Source: a virus. Taken from it: 43,059 bases of DNA. Positions 35,945-41,920 of the stretch are shown here, piece after piece. Under the pieces are notes generated by a model that did not search any database, was not told the DNA's origin, and was given only the letters and a program-made list of their open reading frames with translations. A program made the translations under genes and the position numbers. Numbering within the stretch: position 1 is the first letter of the stretch; each line of letters opens with the position of its first letter. The stretch is taken from positions 1 through 43,059 of IMG/VR virus record IMGVR_UViG_3300036944_000646. The stretch is one strand, 5' to 3'.

Positions 35945-36595
35945 TTAACCACCATACTCAAAGTCAAGGATCTGACCTACTAAATCAGATCTATGATTCT
36001 CTTTGAGTTTGATCCATTCTATACCATCGATCTTTTTTGAAAGTTCAATAGCGTAAGAAAGTCCTGTGTAACTATCCTTGATATCCTTTTGTTCGTTATC
36101 ACCATTGATGATAATTTTACCTGTCTTACCTAGTCTAGTTAGAATAGCTAACATTTCCCCTTTTGACAAGTTCTGTGCCTCTTCCACCACAAGAATATCA
36201 TCAATAGTTTTACCACGTATAAACTGCACAGGATAAGCAATAATCCTTTTTGCCTTAACCAACTCTTGAATTTTAAGTTTGTCATAACACTTCTCAAGAT
36301 TCTCTTGAAATGCTTCCAAATAAGGATTGAATTTATCTTCAAGTGCTCCAGGTAGAAACCCTAAAGAATTTCCAACTTCAATTGTTGCTCTTGTAACAAA
36401 TATATGATCACATTGTTTTGTCATCAAAAAGTCTAGTGCAGTCTGTGCACATATCAAAGACTTACCACTTCCTGCTCTACCAGTTACAATCACAATCTGA
36501 TTATCAATAATCAACTGCTTTGCTACCTTCTGTTCCTCATTCAATGTGACGTTATACTTAACCTCAGATTTTCTTACTCTATTTGGTTCTTTCAT
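35945..36595 (-). CDS. phoH: PhoH-like P-loop ATPase, 216 aa
   Basis: Clear PhoH family features: LNEEQKVAKQLI near the start, Walker A VTGRAGSGKSLI (about 35-46), FVTRATIEVGNSLGFLPGAL, Walker B ILVVEEAQNLS (about 130) and the IINGDNEQKD sensor, ending in the ENHRS motif typical of this helicase-like ATPase. Phage PhoH proteins are common, often linked to phosphate starvation or RNA metabolism, but their exact role is unsettled. Lying next to a tmRNA and tRNA-like element, an RNA-related job is attractive. The ATG is preceded by an A/T-rich leader. Confidence 0.88.
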   Translation of the reverse strand: MKEPNRVRKSEVKYNVTLNEEQKVAKQLIIDNQIVIVTGRAGSGKSLICAQTALDFLMTKQCDHIFVTRATIEVGNSLGFLPGALEDKFNPYLEAFQENLEKCYDKLKIQELVKAKRIIAYPVQFIRGKTIDDILVVEEAQNLSKGEMLAILTRLGKTGKIIINGDNEQKDIKDSYTGLSYAIELSKKIDGIEWIKLKENHRSDLVGQILDFEYGG

Positions 36596-36694
36596 TTTTT
36601 TTGTTTTAAAAACTATATCTACCTATACTTTAACGCCTTTGTGACTCAGAACTCTGCAGCGATAGGATTTCACCTGTATTATATAGTTTAATTA

Positions 36695-36982
36695 TTACCA
36701 GATAATTGCAACATCACCTTCACTGATAATCAAGTAAAGGACTTTATCGATGTCAATAATTTCTGCTTGTTGTATGCCATAGGTTGGTACATATACCTTA
36801 TCACCAGCTTTCACTTCTTCAACATCATCACCAACAGCAAACACTTCAAGTGCTGTCCATTGTTTCATGTTTTCAGCTTCTAAAGCTGCTTTGGTTTCTG
36901 CACTAAGTTCAATTGAACTTTCTTTCAGTACGGGTTTGATAAGTAAAATTCTTCTACCGCGTAACTTTTTAAATAATTCCAT
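36695..36982 (-). CDS. GroES-like co-chaperonin (T4 gp31-type role), 95 aa
   Basis: The N terminus RRILLIKPV, then EVFAVGDDVEEVKAGDKVYV and the closing YLIISEGDVAIIW follow the Cpn10 beta-barrel pattern. The segment between about 17 and 42 would be the mobile loop, here Glu/Ala-rich. Phage co-chaperonins replace or modify host GroES so that GroEL can fold the capsid protein, as shown for T4 gp31. Its place at the head of the structural operon fits. It starts on the base where the coiled-coil gene stops. The 99-nt gap 36596-36694 holds no supported gene; a weak tRNA-like fold there was not convincing. Confidence 0.78.
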   Translation of the reverse strand: MELFKKLRGRRILLIKPVLKESSIELSAETKAALEAENMKQWTALEVFAVGDDVEEVKAGDKVYVPTYGIQQAEIIDIDKVLYLIISEGDVAIIW

Positions 36983-37215
36983 TACTTTAAAATTTTGTCT
37001 ATGTTATTAATTGTTTTTGTTGTTTCTGCTCTGCTTGTTTCAACTGCAGTAAGTTCATCAGATAACTCTTTAAGTTTTGCCTGAATATGGATACCATATT
37101 CTTTTTGCTCATCATGCAACTGTTTAAGTTCATCTTGCATAACAGTAAACACATTTAAGATTCTGTTTTTCTTTGCAAGAAGAACGCTGCTTGTAATTGG
37201 TTGTTTACCAAACAT
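36982..37215 (-). CDS. Small coiled-coil protein, 77 aa
   Basis: After a short N terminus (MFGKQPITSSVLLAKKNRIL) the protein is a single long heptad helix (MQDELKQLHDEQKEYGIHIQ onward). It overlaps the co-chaperonin start by one base and begins 3 nt after the 113-aa gene. Coiled-coil miniproteins in crAss-like genomes are often annotated as hypothetical. A dimeric assembly or regulatory factor is possible. Confidence 0.55.
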   Translation of the reverse strand: MFGKQPITSSVLLAKKNRILNVFTVMQDELKQLHDEQKEYGIHIQAKLKELSDELTAVETSRAETTKTINNIDKILK

Positions 37216-37218
37216 AAC

Positions 37219-37560
37219 CTATGACTTTTTAAGTTGTCTTTCTTTAGGTGCATCTTCTGGTTGATCTGTAAGACCAATTACATCTCCAACTTTGATACCT
37301 TGAGCTGCAAGTTCTGGATTATTATCCATATCTTCTTGGGTTATAGTGTGCTCAACAATACCTGATGCAGGTTTACCAGCATTAGGTGCTGACCAATGTG
37401 CTTGTTTTGCTACAGCTTCAGCTCTGCGTGCTTCAAACTCAGCAGTTATACATGCGATCTCAGCAAGTTGTTTACGAACTTCTGCTACTTCAATTTGCTC
37501 TTTGTAAAAAGCTAATACCTCATCTTTAGTAGGTACCTTTTTTTCTTCTGTTGTACTCAT
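37219..37560 (-). CDS. First gene of the leftward operon, 113 aa, unknown
   Basis: The N-terminal half is a charged helix (AFYKEQIEVAEVRKQLAEIA, CITAEFEARRAEAVAKQ); the C-terminal half is loop-rich with a SGIVEHTITQEDMDNNPEL segment and ends KERQLKKS. No family recognised. It is the first gene behind the leftward promoter, with the ATG 28 nt from the -7 box, so it is expressed at the opening of the structural programme. Confidence 0.55.
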   Translation of the reverse strand: MSTTEEKKVPTKDEVLAFYKEQIEVAEVRKQLAEIACITAEFEARRAEAVAKQAHWSAPNAGKPASGIVEHTITQEDMDNNPELAAQGIKVGDVIGLTDQPEDAPKERQLKKS

Positions 37561-37587
37561 GGTTTTTTAAATTAATTAATTATATGA

Positions 37588-37620
37588 CAAATATATAAAT
37601 AAAAGTTTAACTTTTACAAA
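37588..37620 (-). promoter_or_regulatory. Leftward Bacteroidetes-type promoter
   Basis: In minus sense TTTG (37620-37617), 21 nt and TATATTTG (37595-37588) give the same box set and spacing as the 12.5 kb promoter. It drives the 113-aa gene and presumably the long structural operon. The whole spacer region includes the palindrome at 37601-37615. Confidence 0.75.
37601..37615. promoter_or_regulatory. Perfect palindrome, candidate operator in the divergent promoter region
   Basis: AAAAGTT-T-AACTTTT is a perfect 7-1-7 palindrome in the spacer of the leftward promoter and at the -33 position of the rightward one. A dimeric repressor bound here would block both directions. AT-rich sequence raises the chance background, but the placement is striking. 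Confidence 0.5.
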
Positions 37621-37635
37621 TTTATTTTATATTTG
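37609..37635 (+). promoter_or_regulatory. Rightward promoter (-7 box clear, -33 weak)
   Basis: TATATTTG at 37628-37635 is a full -7 box, 22 nt before the ATG of the Acb2-like gene. Nineteen nt upstream the tetramer is GTTT rather than TTTG, so the promoter may be weaker or need an activator. Confidence 0.6.
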
Positions 37636-37657
37636 TACAACTTTAAATTAAATTAAA

Positions 37658-37897
37658 ATGGAAGAAAGAGAATTAACCTTCGGGGAAAAATTGGTTGGAA
37701 TAACATTCAACCCATCAGGCGATGAAAGAATAAACAGAGCTAAAGAACTTTGTGCTGAACTTGCAGACTTACTTTATCAAGATTATGATAACAGAGAAGA
37801 AGTAACAGACTTCTATGATTATCTTTATGAGCATGCAGTAGGAGAAATCCTGAATGCACAAATGAATGCGGTTAAAGTTTTAACTTTTAAATACTAA
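37658..37897 (+). CDS. acb2: Probable Acb2-type cyclic-nucleotide sponge (anti-CBASS/anti-Thoeris), 79 aa
   Basis: The sequence contains VGITFNPSGDERINRAKELC (residues 13-32), then a long helix, a short turn and a second helix ending EILNAQMNAVKVLTFK. As I remember it, this VGxxFNPSG start, I/V-x-x-x-K-x-x-x-A-x-L helix and final A-x-M-x-A-V-K-x-x-T helix is the pattern of the Acb2/Tad1 hairpin family in phages. Acb2 proteins form hexamers that sequester cyclic di- and trinucleotides, blocking CBASS and some TIR-based signalling. The length is normal for the family. It is the first gene of the rightward operon and probably early. The call is from motif memory without alignment; the alternative is an unrelated small helical hairpin. 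Confidence 0.62.
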   Translation: MEERELTFGEKLVGITFNPSGDERINRAKELCAELADLLYQDYDNREEVTDFYDYLYEHAVGEILNAQMNAVKVLTFKY

Positions 37898-37902
37898 CAA
37901 AT

Positions 37903-38250
37903 ATGAGGCATGTAGTAAAAGCTTGGGAAAAAATGTCTTTACCAAGAACAGAAGGAACAAAGGGTGGAAAGTTTTCAATAGAGATTGAAAATGCTGAAGA
38001 TGTAAAAGGTGTAGCGCCTGTTGTGAAATTTACAATCCAATCAGATCCTATTGGAGAAGTTGGAGTAAATGGTTGTCAAGTAATTGATATGCTTGAGTAT
38101 GTAAAATGTTTATTTGAAAGTCTTAATGAATCTTTTCCTTGCAGAGAAAATGCTTTAACAATTACTAAGATTGAAGAGGCTATTCACTGGCAAGAAGCAA
38201 GAACAAAAGATAGACTTAGAAGACAGGTAGAAGGACAAAACAAAGCATAA
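37903..38250 (+). CDS. Small phage protein with conserved RENAL...VEG tail, 115 aa
   Basis: The N-terminal half is beta-rich (KFSIEIENAEDVKGVAPVVK, FTIQSDPIGEVGVNGCQVID). The C-terminal half contains two helices: QVIDMLEYVKCLFESLNESF, and CRENALTITKIEEAIHWQEA followed by RTKDRLRRQVEG. I recall this GVNGC ... CRENALxITKxxEAxxW ... VEGT pattern from many unrelated phages and prophages, with no function I can name. The two C-terminal helices resemble the hairpin of the preceding Acb2-like protein, so a related signal-binding role is possible but speculative. It starts 5 nt after that gene. Confidence 0.6.
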   Translation: MRHVVKAWEKMSLPRTEGTKGGKFSIEIENAEDVKGVAPVVKFTIQSDPIGEVGVNGCQVIDMLEYVKCLFESLNESFPCRENALTITKIEEAIHWQEARTKDRLRRQVEGQNKA

Positions 38251-38251
38251 A

Positions 38252-38557
38252 ATGAAAACAGAAGTATTAAAATTCTATGCTACGTGGTGTGGACCATGTA
38301 AGATATTATCAAGTCGTTTAGAAGGCGTTGAAGGTATCACAGAAATTGACATTGAAAAGAATACGGAATTAGCACGTGAGTACCATGTACGTAATGTACC
38401 ACTATTAGTTTTTCTAGTAGATGGAAAAGAGGTATATAGAAGCGTAGGTCTAATGAGTAGGAATGCATACGATGCAAAACTTAAAGAGATTAACGACAGC
38501 AAAGAACTCAAAGATATCGAGGTAGTAGACGAAGAAGTTGTAAAACCAGAAGAGTAA
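38252..38557 (+). CDS. Thioredoxin, 101 aa
   Basis: Classic thioredoxin fold: EVLKFYATWCGPCKIL with active-site Cys13-Gly-Pro-Cys16, the EIDIEKNTELAREYHVRNVP segment with the cis-Pro, and LVFLVDGKEV before the last helix. The C-terminal tail is extended and acidic (VVDEEVVKPEE). In phages thioredoxins may reduce ribonucleotide reductase, serve as polymerase processivity factor or form part of a redox defence. No reductase or polymerase gene is in this window. It starts one base after the preceding stop and overlaps the thioesterase ATG by one base. Confidence 0.9.
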   Translation: MKTEVLKFYATWCGPCKILSSRLEGVEGITEIDIEKNTELAREYHVRNVPLLVFLVDGKEVYRSVGLMSRNAYDAKLKEINDSKELKDIEVVDEEVVKPEE

Positions 38558-38958
38558 TGGAACTAATATCTACACACCCTATCAAAAAATCAGATTTAGG
38601 ATTTCATGGAAACCTATTTGGTGGTAAATTACTAGCATGGATGGATGCGGCAGCAGCTGCATATGCTATGCAAATATGTGATACACCAAGAATGGTAACT
38701 GTGATGATAGACCAATGTGTATTTAAAAAACCTGCCAGAGAGGGACAACTTATAAAAATATATGGAGAGGTGTCCACTATAGGTACCACGTCAATAATTC
38801 TTTATATGGAAGCAAGGTCCCACAATGTATACTCAGGACTTCAATCGACGATACTATCCACCAATATGAAATTCGTTAGGATAGATGAGGGTGGTGATCC
38901 AATACCAATATCAGAAAAAGTAAAACTTAAACACAACAGCAATGGCAATAATAATTAA
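38557..38958 (+). CDS. Hotdog-fold acyl-CoA thioesterase (YciA-like), 133 aa
   Basis: The sequence follows the hotdog thioesterase pattern: FHGNLFGGKLLAWMDAAAAA (the long central helix with the catalytic Asp of the WMD motif), then a beta sheet with VTVMIDQCVFKKPAREGQLI and YGEVSTIGTTSIILYMEARS. Family members hydrolyse acyl-CoA thioesters. Such a gene is unusual in phages and looks like an auxiliary metabolic gene that could alter membrane lipid or acyl pools. It is coupled to the thioredoxin and overlaps the next gene by 17 nt. Confidence 0.82.
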   Translation: MELISTHPIKKSDLGFHGNLFGGKLLAWMDAAAAAYAMQICDTPRMVTVMIDQCVFKKPAREGQLIKIYGEVSTIGTTSIILYMEARSHNVYSGLQSTILSTNMKFVRIDEGGDPIPISEKVKLKHNSNGNNN

Positions 38959-39154
38959 AAGCGCGTTAAACTTTGGACAAATCGTATATGTTAAAACAGA
39001 TACAGCACAAGATCCAAGACAAGTAATAGGAATACAAGGAACAGCAGACGGAGGTCTACTAATTAAACTTGCTGTAGATGGAGAAGTAACCTGGCACTAC
39101 GAGTGCGAAATCACCACAGACAAAAACATCCTATTCTCTATGGATAACGACTAA
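38942..39154 (+). CDS. Small beta-rich protein, 70 aa
   Basis: Beta-strand pattern with FGQIVYVKTDTAQDPRQVIG, LLIKLAVDGEVTWHYECEIT and an acidic end (SMDND). The start ATG lies within the end of the thioesterase frame (17-nt overlap), consistent with coupling. It resembles small SH3-like/phage accessory proteins, but no family is recognised. It is the last gene of this operon before a terminator. Confidence 0.6.
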   Translation: MAIIIKSALNFGQIVYVKTDTAQDPRQVIGIQGTADGGLLIKLAVDGEVTWHYECEITTDKNILFSMDND

Positions 39155-39175
39155 TAGAGAAAACACTAGATGACA

Positions 39176-39207
39176 AAAACCCTCGGTAGAAATGCTGGGG
39201 GTTTTTT
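39176..39207 (+). terminator. Rho-independent terminator of the accessory operon
   Basis: AAAACCCTC (39176-39184) pairs with GGGGGTTTT (39197-39205) in a 9-bp stem with one G-U and a 12-nt loop, followed by TT. It lies 21 nt past the stop of the 70-aa gene. Confidence 0.85.
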
Positions 39208-39306
39208 AGTAATTGCTGCTGTGTGTTTTTTAGTATTTGATGAAAAAATTTTATATAGAAATTTACATATGGTTGGTGAAATATATTGAGGATGCGAATG
39301 TGGGTA

Positions 39307-39357
39307 CCCCCTAGCAGATCATCCCCACCCCCAACATTTCAACCTGCCCCACCCCCC
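39307..39357. other. C-run cluster (minus-strand G-quadruplex potential)
   Basis: Five runs of four to six C lie at 39307-39311, 39323-39326, 39328-39332, 39347-39350 and 39352-39357 in an otherwise AT-rich intergenic region. On the minus strand the last four runs could make a G-quadruplex. No gene occupies 39208-39397. Confidence 0.7.
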
Positions 39358-39397
39358 TGAATTTAGTATATCATTAACTTTCTTAAATTTTTAACAA

Positions 39398-40408
39398 ATG
39401 AAAAACAAAATGCAAAAATTGTATCTTGCACCACAACTGAGTGCGGATACACAGGAACCTGTATTCTTTAACGTTTACGAAAACGAAACTGTTGTCGACA
39501 AGGCGACAGGCGAAGAAATCACACGTGGCACAGCACGTGTAATATTCGCTTACAAAACTCGTAAAGTAAACGTGTTTACTAAAAGTTCTACGAGTAAAAC
39601 TGTACGTGCTACTCACAACTTTCCACTCGACAACGTTGAAGACGTTAGCGAGATAATTGATTTCTTGCAAGACGCTTTCGACCCTGACGGTGTCTTGCCT
39701 AAAAACTTCTTTACTAACCAAGACGTTGTTTCCAATTTCATTGAAACCAACGAAAAATTGTTTATAAAGGTTCCTGCGAAAATCGTTACGCAGGAATTTG
39801 CTTTTAAACTCTTGCGTTATAAAGCAGGCAATACAGCAGAGTGCTTAAAGTCTTACGTTGCCGCGTTGTCTACAAACAAGACTCATACCTATACTGATAG
39901 TAAAGGTGTTGAGCGTACTGTTGACACACCTGCGTTTGCAAGCAAAATCACTAACGTGATTAAGCGTGCTGTACGTAAAGTAAATCCTAAACTTCTTGTT
40001 GAGTGTGCTGACACTACAGGTAAGTTTAGTTTTACTTTGTTAGGCGCACGTGACCTTAAAGAATTAAGCGCGATTATGAAACACGCTGACGAAATTCTTT
40101 TTGGTACTGCTAAAAACCTTGACGGTATTCTTAAAAGACCGCGTAAAGGTGCGCCTGCGTTGCAGACAACAGACGGTAAATATATACTGTCTGATAACTT
40201 CTTCGTGGACGATGAAAGTTTCTTTGATAGTGCTCCTGAAATCAAAGTAGAGCACGATAGCGAAAATGCTTCTTTCGTTAAGTATCAAAATGAAACACGT
40301 GCCGCAAGAGTTCTTGCTTCTATTGTCGAAAATGAAAGCGAAGATGAAGAAGATGATGATGAAGAAACTGTAGGTGCCGAAGCATCGTTTGAAGAGGGCG
40401 AAGAATAG
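39398..40408 (+). CDS. Acidic-tailed protein of unknown function, 336 aa, atypical codon use
   Basis: Soluble protein with a mixed N-terminal domain (about 1-290), a RPRKGAPALQ loop and a very acidic C-terminal tail (ENESEDEEDDDEETVGAEAS), the arrangement seen in single-stranded-DNA-binding proteins and some histone-like factors. No OB-fold signature is recognised. Codon use differs sharply from neighbours: CGT for Arg, GAC, AAC, TTC and GTT are frequent where neighbours use AGA, GAT and AAT. That also leaves long antisense frames open. Either recent acquisition or selection for very high expression. It is monocistronic, ending at a strong terminator. Confidence 0.75.
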   Translation: MKNKMQKLYLAPQLSADTQEPVFFNVYENETVVDKATGEEITRGTARVIFAYKTRKVNVFTKSSTSKTVRATHNFPLDNVEDVSEIIDFLQDAFDPDGVLPKNFFTNQDVVSNFIETNEKLFIKVPAKIVTQEFAFKLLRYKAGNTAECLKSYVAALSTNKTHTYTDSKGVERTVDTPAFASKITNVIKRAVRKVNPKLLVECADTTGKFSFTLLGARDLKELSAIMKHADEILFGTAKNLDGILKRPRKGAPALQTTDGKYILSDNFFVDDESFFDSAPEIKVEHDSENASFVKYQNETRAARVLASIVENESEDEEDDDEETVGAEASFEEGEE

Positions 40409-40415
40409 TAGTTTG

Positions 40416-40461
40416 AAAATCACCCGTGGTATTCCGTTGTGAGTATCACGGGTAGATTTTT
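40416..40461 (+). terminator. Very strong Rho-independent terminator
   Basis: AAAATC (40416-40421) and ACCCGTG (40422-40428) pair with CACGGGT (40447-40453) and GATTTT (40455-40460): 13 bp with one bulged A and an 18-nt loop, then T. It starts 7 nt past the 336-aa gene stop, and its strength fits a highly transcribed gene. Confidence 0.9.
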
Positions 40462-40971
40462 GTTTCGTTTATCCTCTACTAATTGAAGATGAATGCAACA
40501 ATCGCTATTAGATCGAAAGGTTTTTTGCTGAATCATCAGCTTTATGACCATTATAATACGAATACTGCAATAATAATTGTCTCCACTCGGTAGTCAATTG
40601 CGAATAATGCAATAAATTAACAGAGAAGATATTCATTAGTCAACTATACAATACAACTAAAAAAGATAGTTAACTACTTGAGTGTGAGATAATTAATAAA
40701 ACTATTATTTGTTTGAGTGAATAGTGGATGAGAGTGTGTTAAAGTATGACAAACACACTCTCCTACTATTATAACTCGCTCAAAATCAGTAAAAAAGCAT
40801 AAGAATTGCGACACTATATCGCTACTAAAAACAATTACGAAGAACACAATACTATTAAGAAGAATGTAGTTCTATACTCTTATCTATTGCTTATAGTGTT
40901 ATTTCTTTTAGGATAATCATATCCACACCCCGCGAAATCAAATCAAATACTAATACTAATTAATTAAAATT
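40462..40971 (+). other. 510-bp non-coding region
   Basis: No open frame longer than 34 codons is supported. An ATG frame at 40489-40593 (MNATIAIRSKGFLLNHQLYD...) lacks clear evidence. The region is AT-rich with many in-frame stops on all strands and contains the long inverted repeat at 40712-40784, plus TAGTCAA-type words also seen near 41.9 kb. It may hold the leader and promoter of the small-gene train, a small RNA, or a replication/regulatory locus. Confidence 0.5.
40712..40784. repeat. Long imperfect inverted repeat
   Basis: GAGAGTGTGTT (40730-40740) pairs perfectly with AACACACTCTC (40752-40762) over 11 bp across an 11-nt loop. AATAGT (40720-40725) with ACTATT (40765-40770) and TTTGAG (40712-40717) with CTCAAA (40779-40784) extend it outward to 23 bp in three blocks. 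No U-tract follows, so a terminator is unlikely. Confidence 0.75.
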
Positions 40972-41325
40972 ATGAATATCAAAGTCCCTTATGGTTACAA
41001 GTCTATGAGAGTATCGAGTTTAAACATCTATACTATCAAATTACGTTTAAAGATTTCAGAGTCTGATCTAGTATATAAATTCAAGAATGATATATCTAGA
41101 CTTATCAATTTTAGTGAACGTGTTAAAGCTGCAGGTACATATACTACTATTACCTTTGCTACTATTAGTGATACAGAGTATAATACTGTATATACTGAAG
41201 TTAATCGTGTTGTTGCTGAGATTAAACACGAGCGCGTTGATCGTCAACATGGTATACATACTGAAGATGAACCACGCGAAATTCACTTGTTAGATGATAT
41301 AGATTCATATCTAGCTGCTATATAA
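40972..41325 (+). CDS. Unknown protein, 117 aa
   Basis: Starts MNIKVPYGYKSMRVSSLNIY after an A/T-rich leader (AATTAATTAAAATT). Alternating strands and helices with no membrane part; the C terminus is acidic (EDEPREIHLLDDIDSYLAAI). Some CGT/GAG codons recall the 336-aa gene. Probably first gene of the small-gene train. The minus-strand frame over it is a shadow. Confidence 0.6.
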   Translation: MNIKVPYGYKSMRVSSLNIYTIKLRLKISESDLVYKFKNDISRLINFSERVKAAGTYTTITFATISDTEYNTVYTEVNRVVAEIKHERVDRQHGIHTEDEPREIHLLDDIDSYLAAI

Positions 41326-41326
41326 T

Positions 41327-41512
41327 ATGAAACAAGAAGCCTTTTTAATTGTGGGGATAACAACTATCCTCACAATGGCTTTCTTTTTAGGAGGCAGAGA
41401 CAAATCATGTGCTAAAAAATTATTCACTAACACAGAGAAAGAATACAAATTTATTTCAACTGAATTAAAAGACACAATAACAACATATAACCAAATACAT
41501 ATATTACGATGA
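41327..41512 (+). CDS. Small membrane-anchored protein, 61 aa
   Basis: An N-terminal hydrophobic helix (AFLIVGITTILTMAFFLGG) followed by a charged tail (RDKSCAKKLFTNTEKEYKFI) suggests a single-pass inner-membrane protein with the tail in either compartment. It starts one base after the preceding stop and its TGA overlaps the next ATG (ATGA). Could act in superinfection exclusion or lysis control, but nothing specific is recognisable. Confidence 0.6.
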   Translation: MKQEAFLIVGITTILTMAFFLGGRDKSCAKKLFTNTEKEYKFISTELKDTITTYNQIHILR

Positions 41513-41619
41513 AAAAGTTTATCAGTCAAACAGCAGCAGATAATAATGGTGATTACACTATTACATACATTGATCATAACGATGTTCTTATTACAAAGAA
41601 TATGAATCTATTTAACTAA
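41509..41619 (+). CDS. 36-aa small gene
   Basis: The ATGA overlap with the preceding gene supports translation of a frame MKKFISQTAADNNGDYTITY ending MNLFN. A beta-hairpin-like small protein (TITYIDHNDVLITKN). Function unknown. Confidence 0.5.
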   Translation: MKKFISQTAADNNGDYTITYIDHNDVLITKNMNLFN

Positions 41620-41638
41620 CTGACTAAATAAAAAAATT

Positions 41639-41854
41639 ATGCAAATCTTAGATGATCTTTCAATTACTACAACAGATTGTAGATATGCTCTAGCAATGTG
41701 CTCTGGAGAAAATAGTTTTAATCCTTCGGATGTAAATAAAGAGAATTGGGTACAAATTAGAAATAAATTTTTAGCTGATGTATCATATAATGGTGCAAGA
41801 AGTCATACTGCTATTATTAATGTATTACTTTGGTTTAACCAATTTAATGATTAA
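41639..41854 (+). CDS. Unknown protein, 71 aa
   Basis: Helical acidic protein starting MQILDDLSITTTDCRYALAM with a SGENSFNPSDVNKENWVQIR turn. It is preceded 9 nt upstream by CTGACTAAAT, a motif repeated before the next gene. No family recognised. Confidence 0.55.
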   Translation: MQILDDLSITTTDCRYALAMCSGENSFNPSDVNKENWVQIRNKFLADVSYNGARSHTAIINVLLWFNQFND

Positions 41855-41860
41855 CAATAC

Positions 41861-41917
41861 TTTAGTCAGTCAACTACAGGTAATGCTGGGTTGACTGATT
41901 ATATAATACTGACTAAA
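41861..41917 (+). promoter_or_regulatory. Mutually exclusive hairpins upstream of the 57-aa gene
   Basis: TCAGTCAAC (41866-41874) pairs with GTTGACTGA (41890-41898), 9 bp. TTTAGTCAG (41861-41869) alternatively pairs with CTGACTAAA (41909-41917), also 9 bp. The two share bases 41866-41869 and cannot form together. The second stem ends 3 nt before the ATG at 41921, so it could mask initiation. Confidence 0.6.
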
Positions 41918-41920
41918 TGT

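Noticed and set aside
36600-36690. tRNA-like sequence in the PhoH/co-chaperonin gap
   Set aside because: A partial T-arm-like stretch (AGGTGAAATCC) exists, but no acceptor stem or anticodon arm fits.
39889-40423. Long minus-strand frames opposite the 336-aa gene
   Set aside because: They arise from the strong codon bias of the plus-strand gene and have no start context or family features.
40489-40593. 34-codon plus-strand frame in the non-coding region
   Set aside because: No coupling, no family and a poor leader; kept only as part of the region description.
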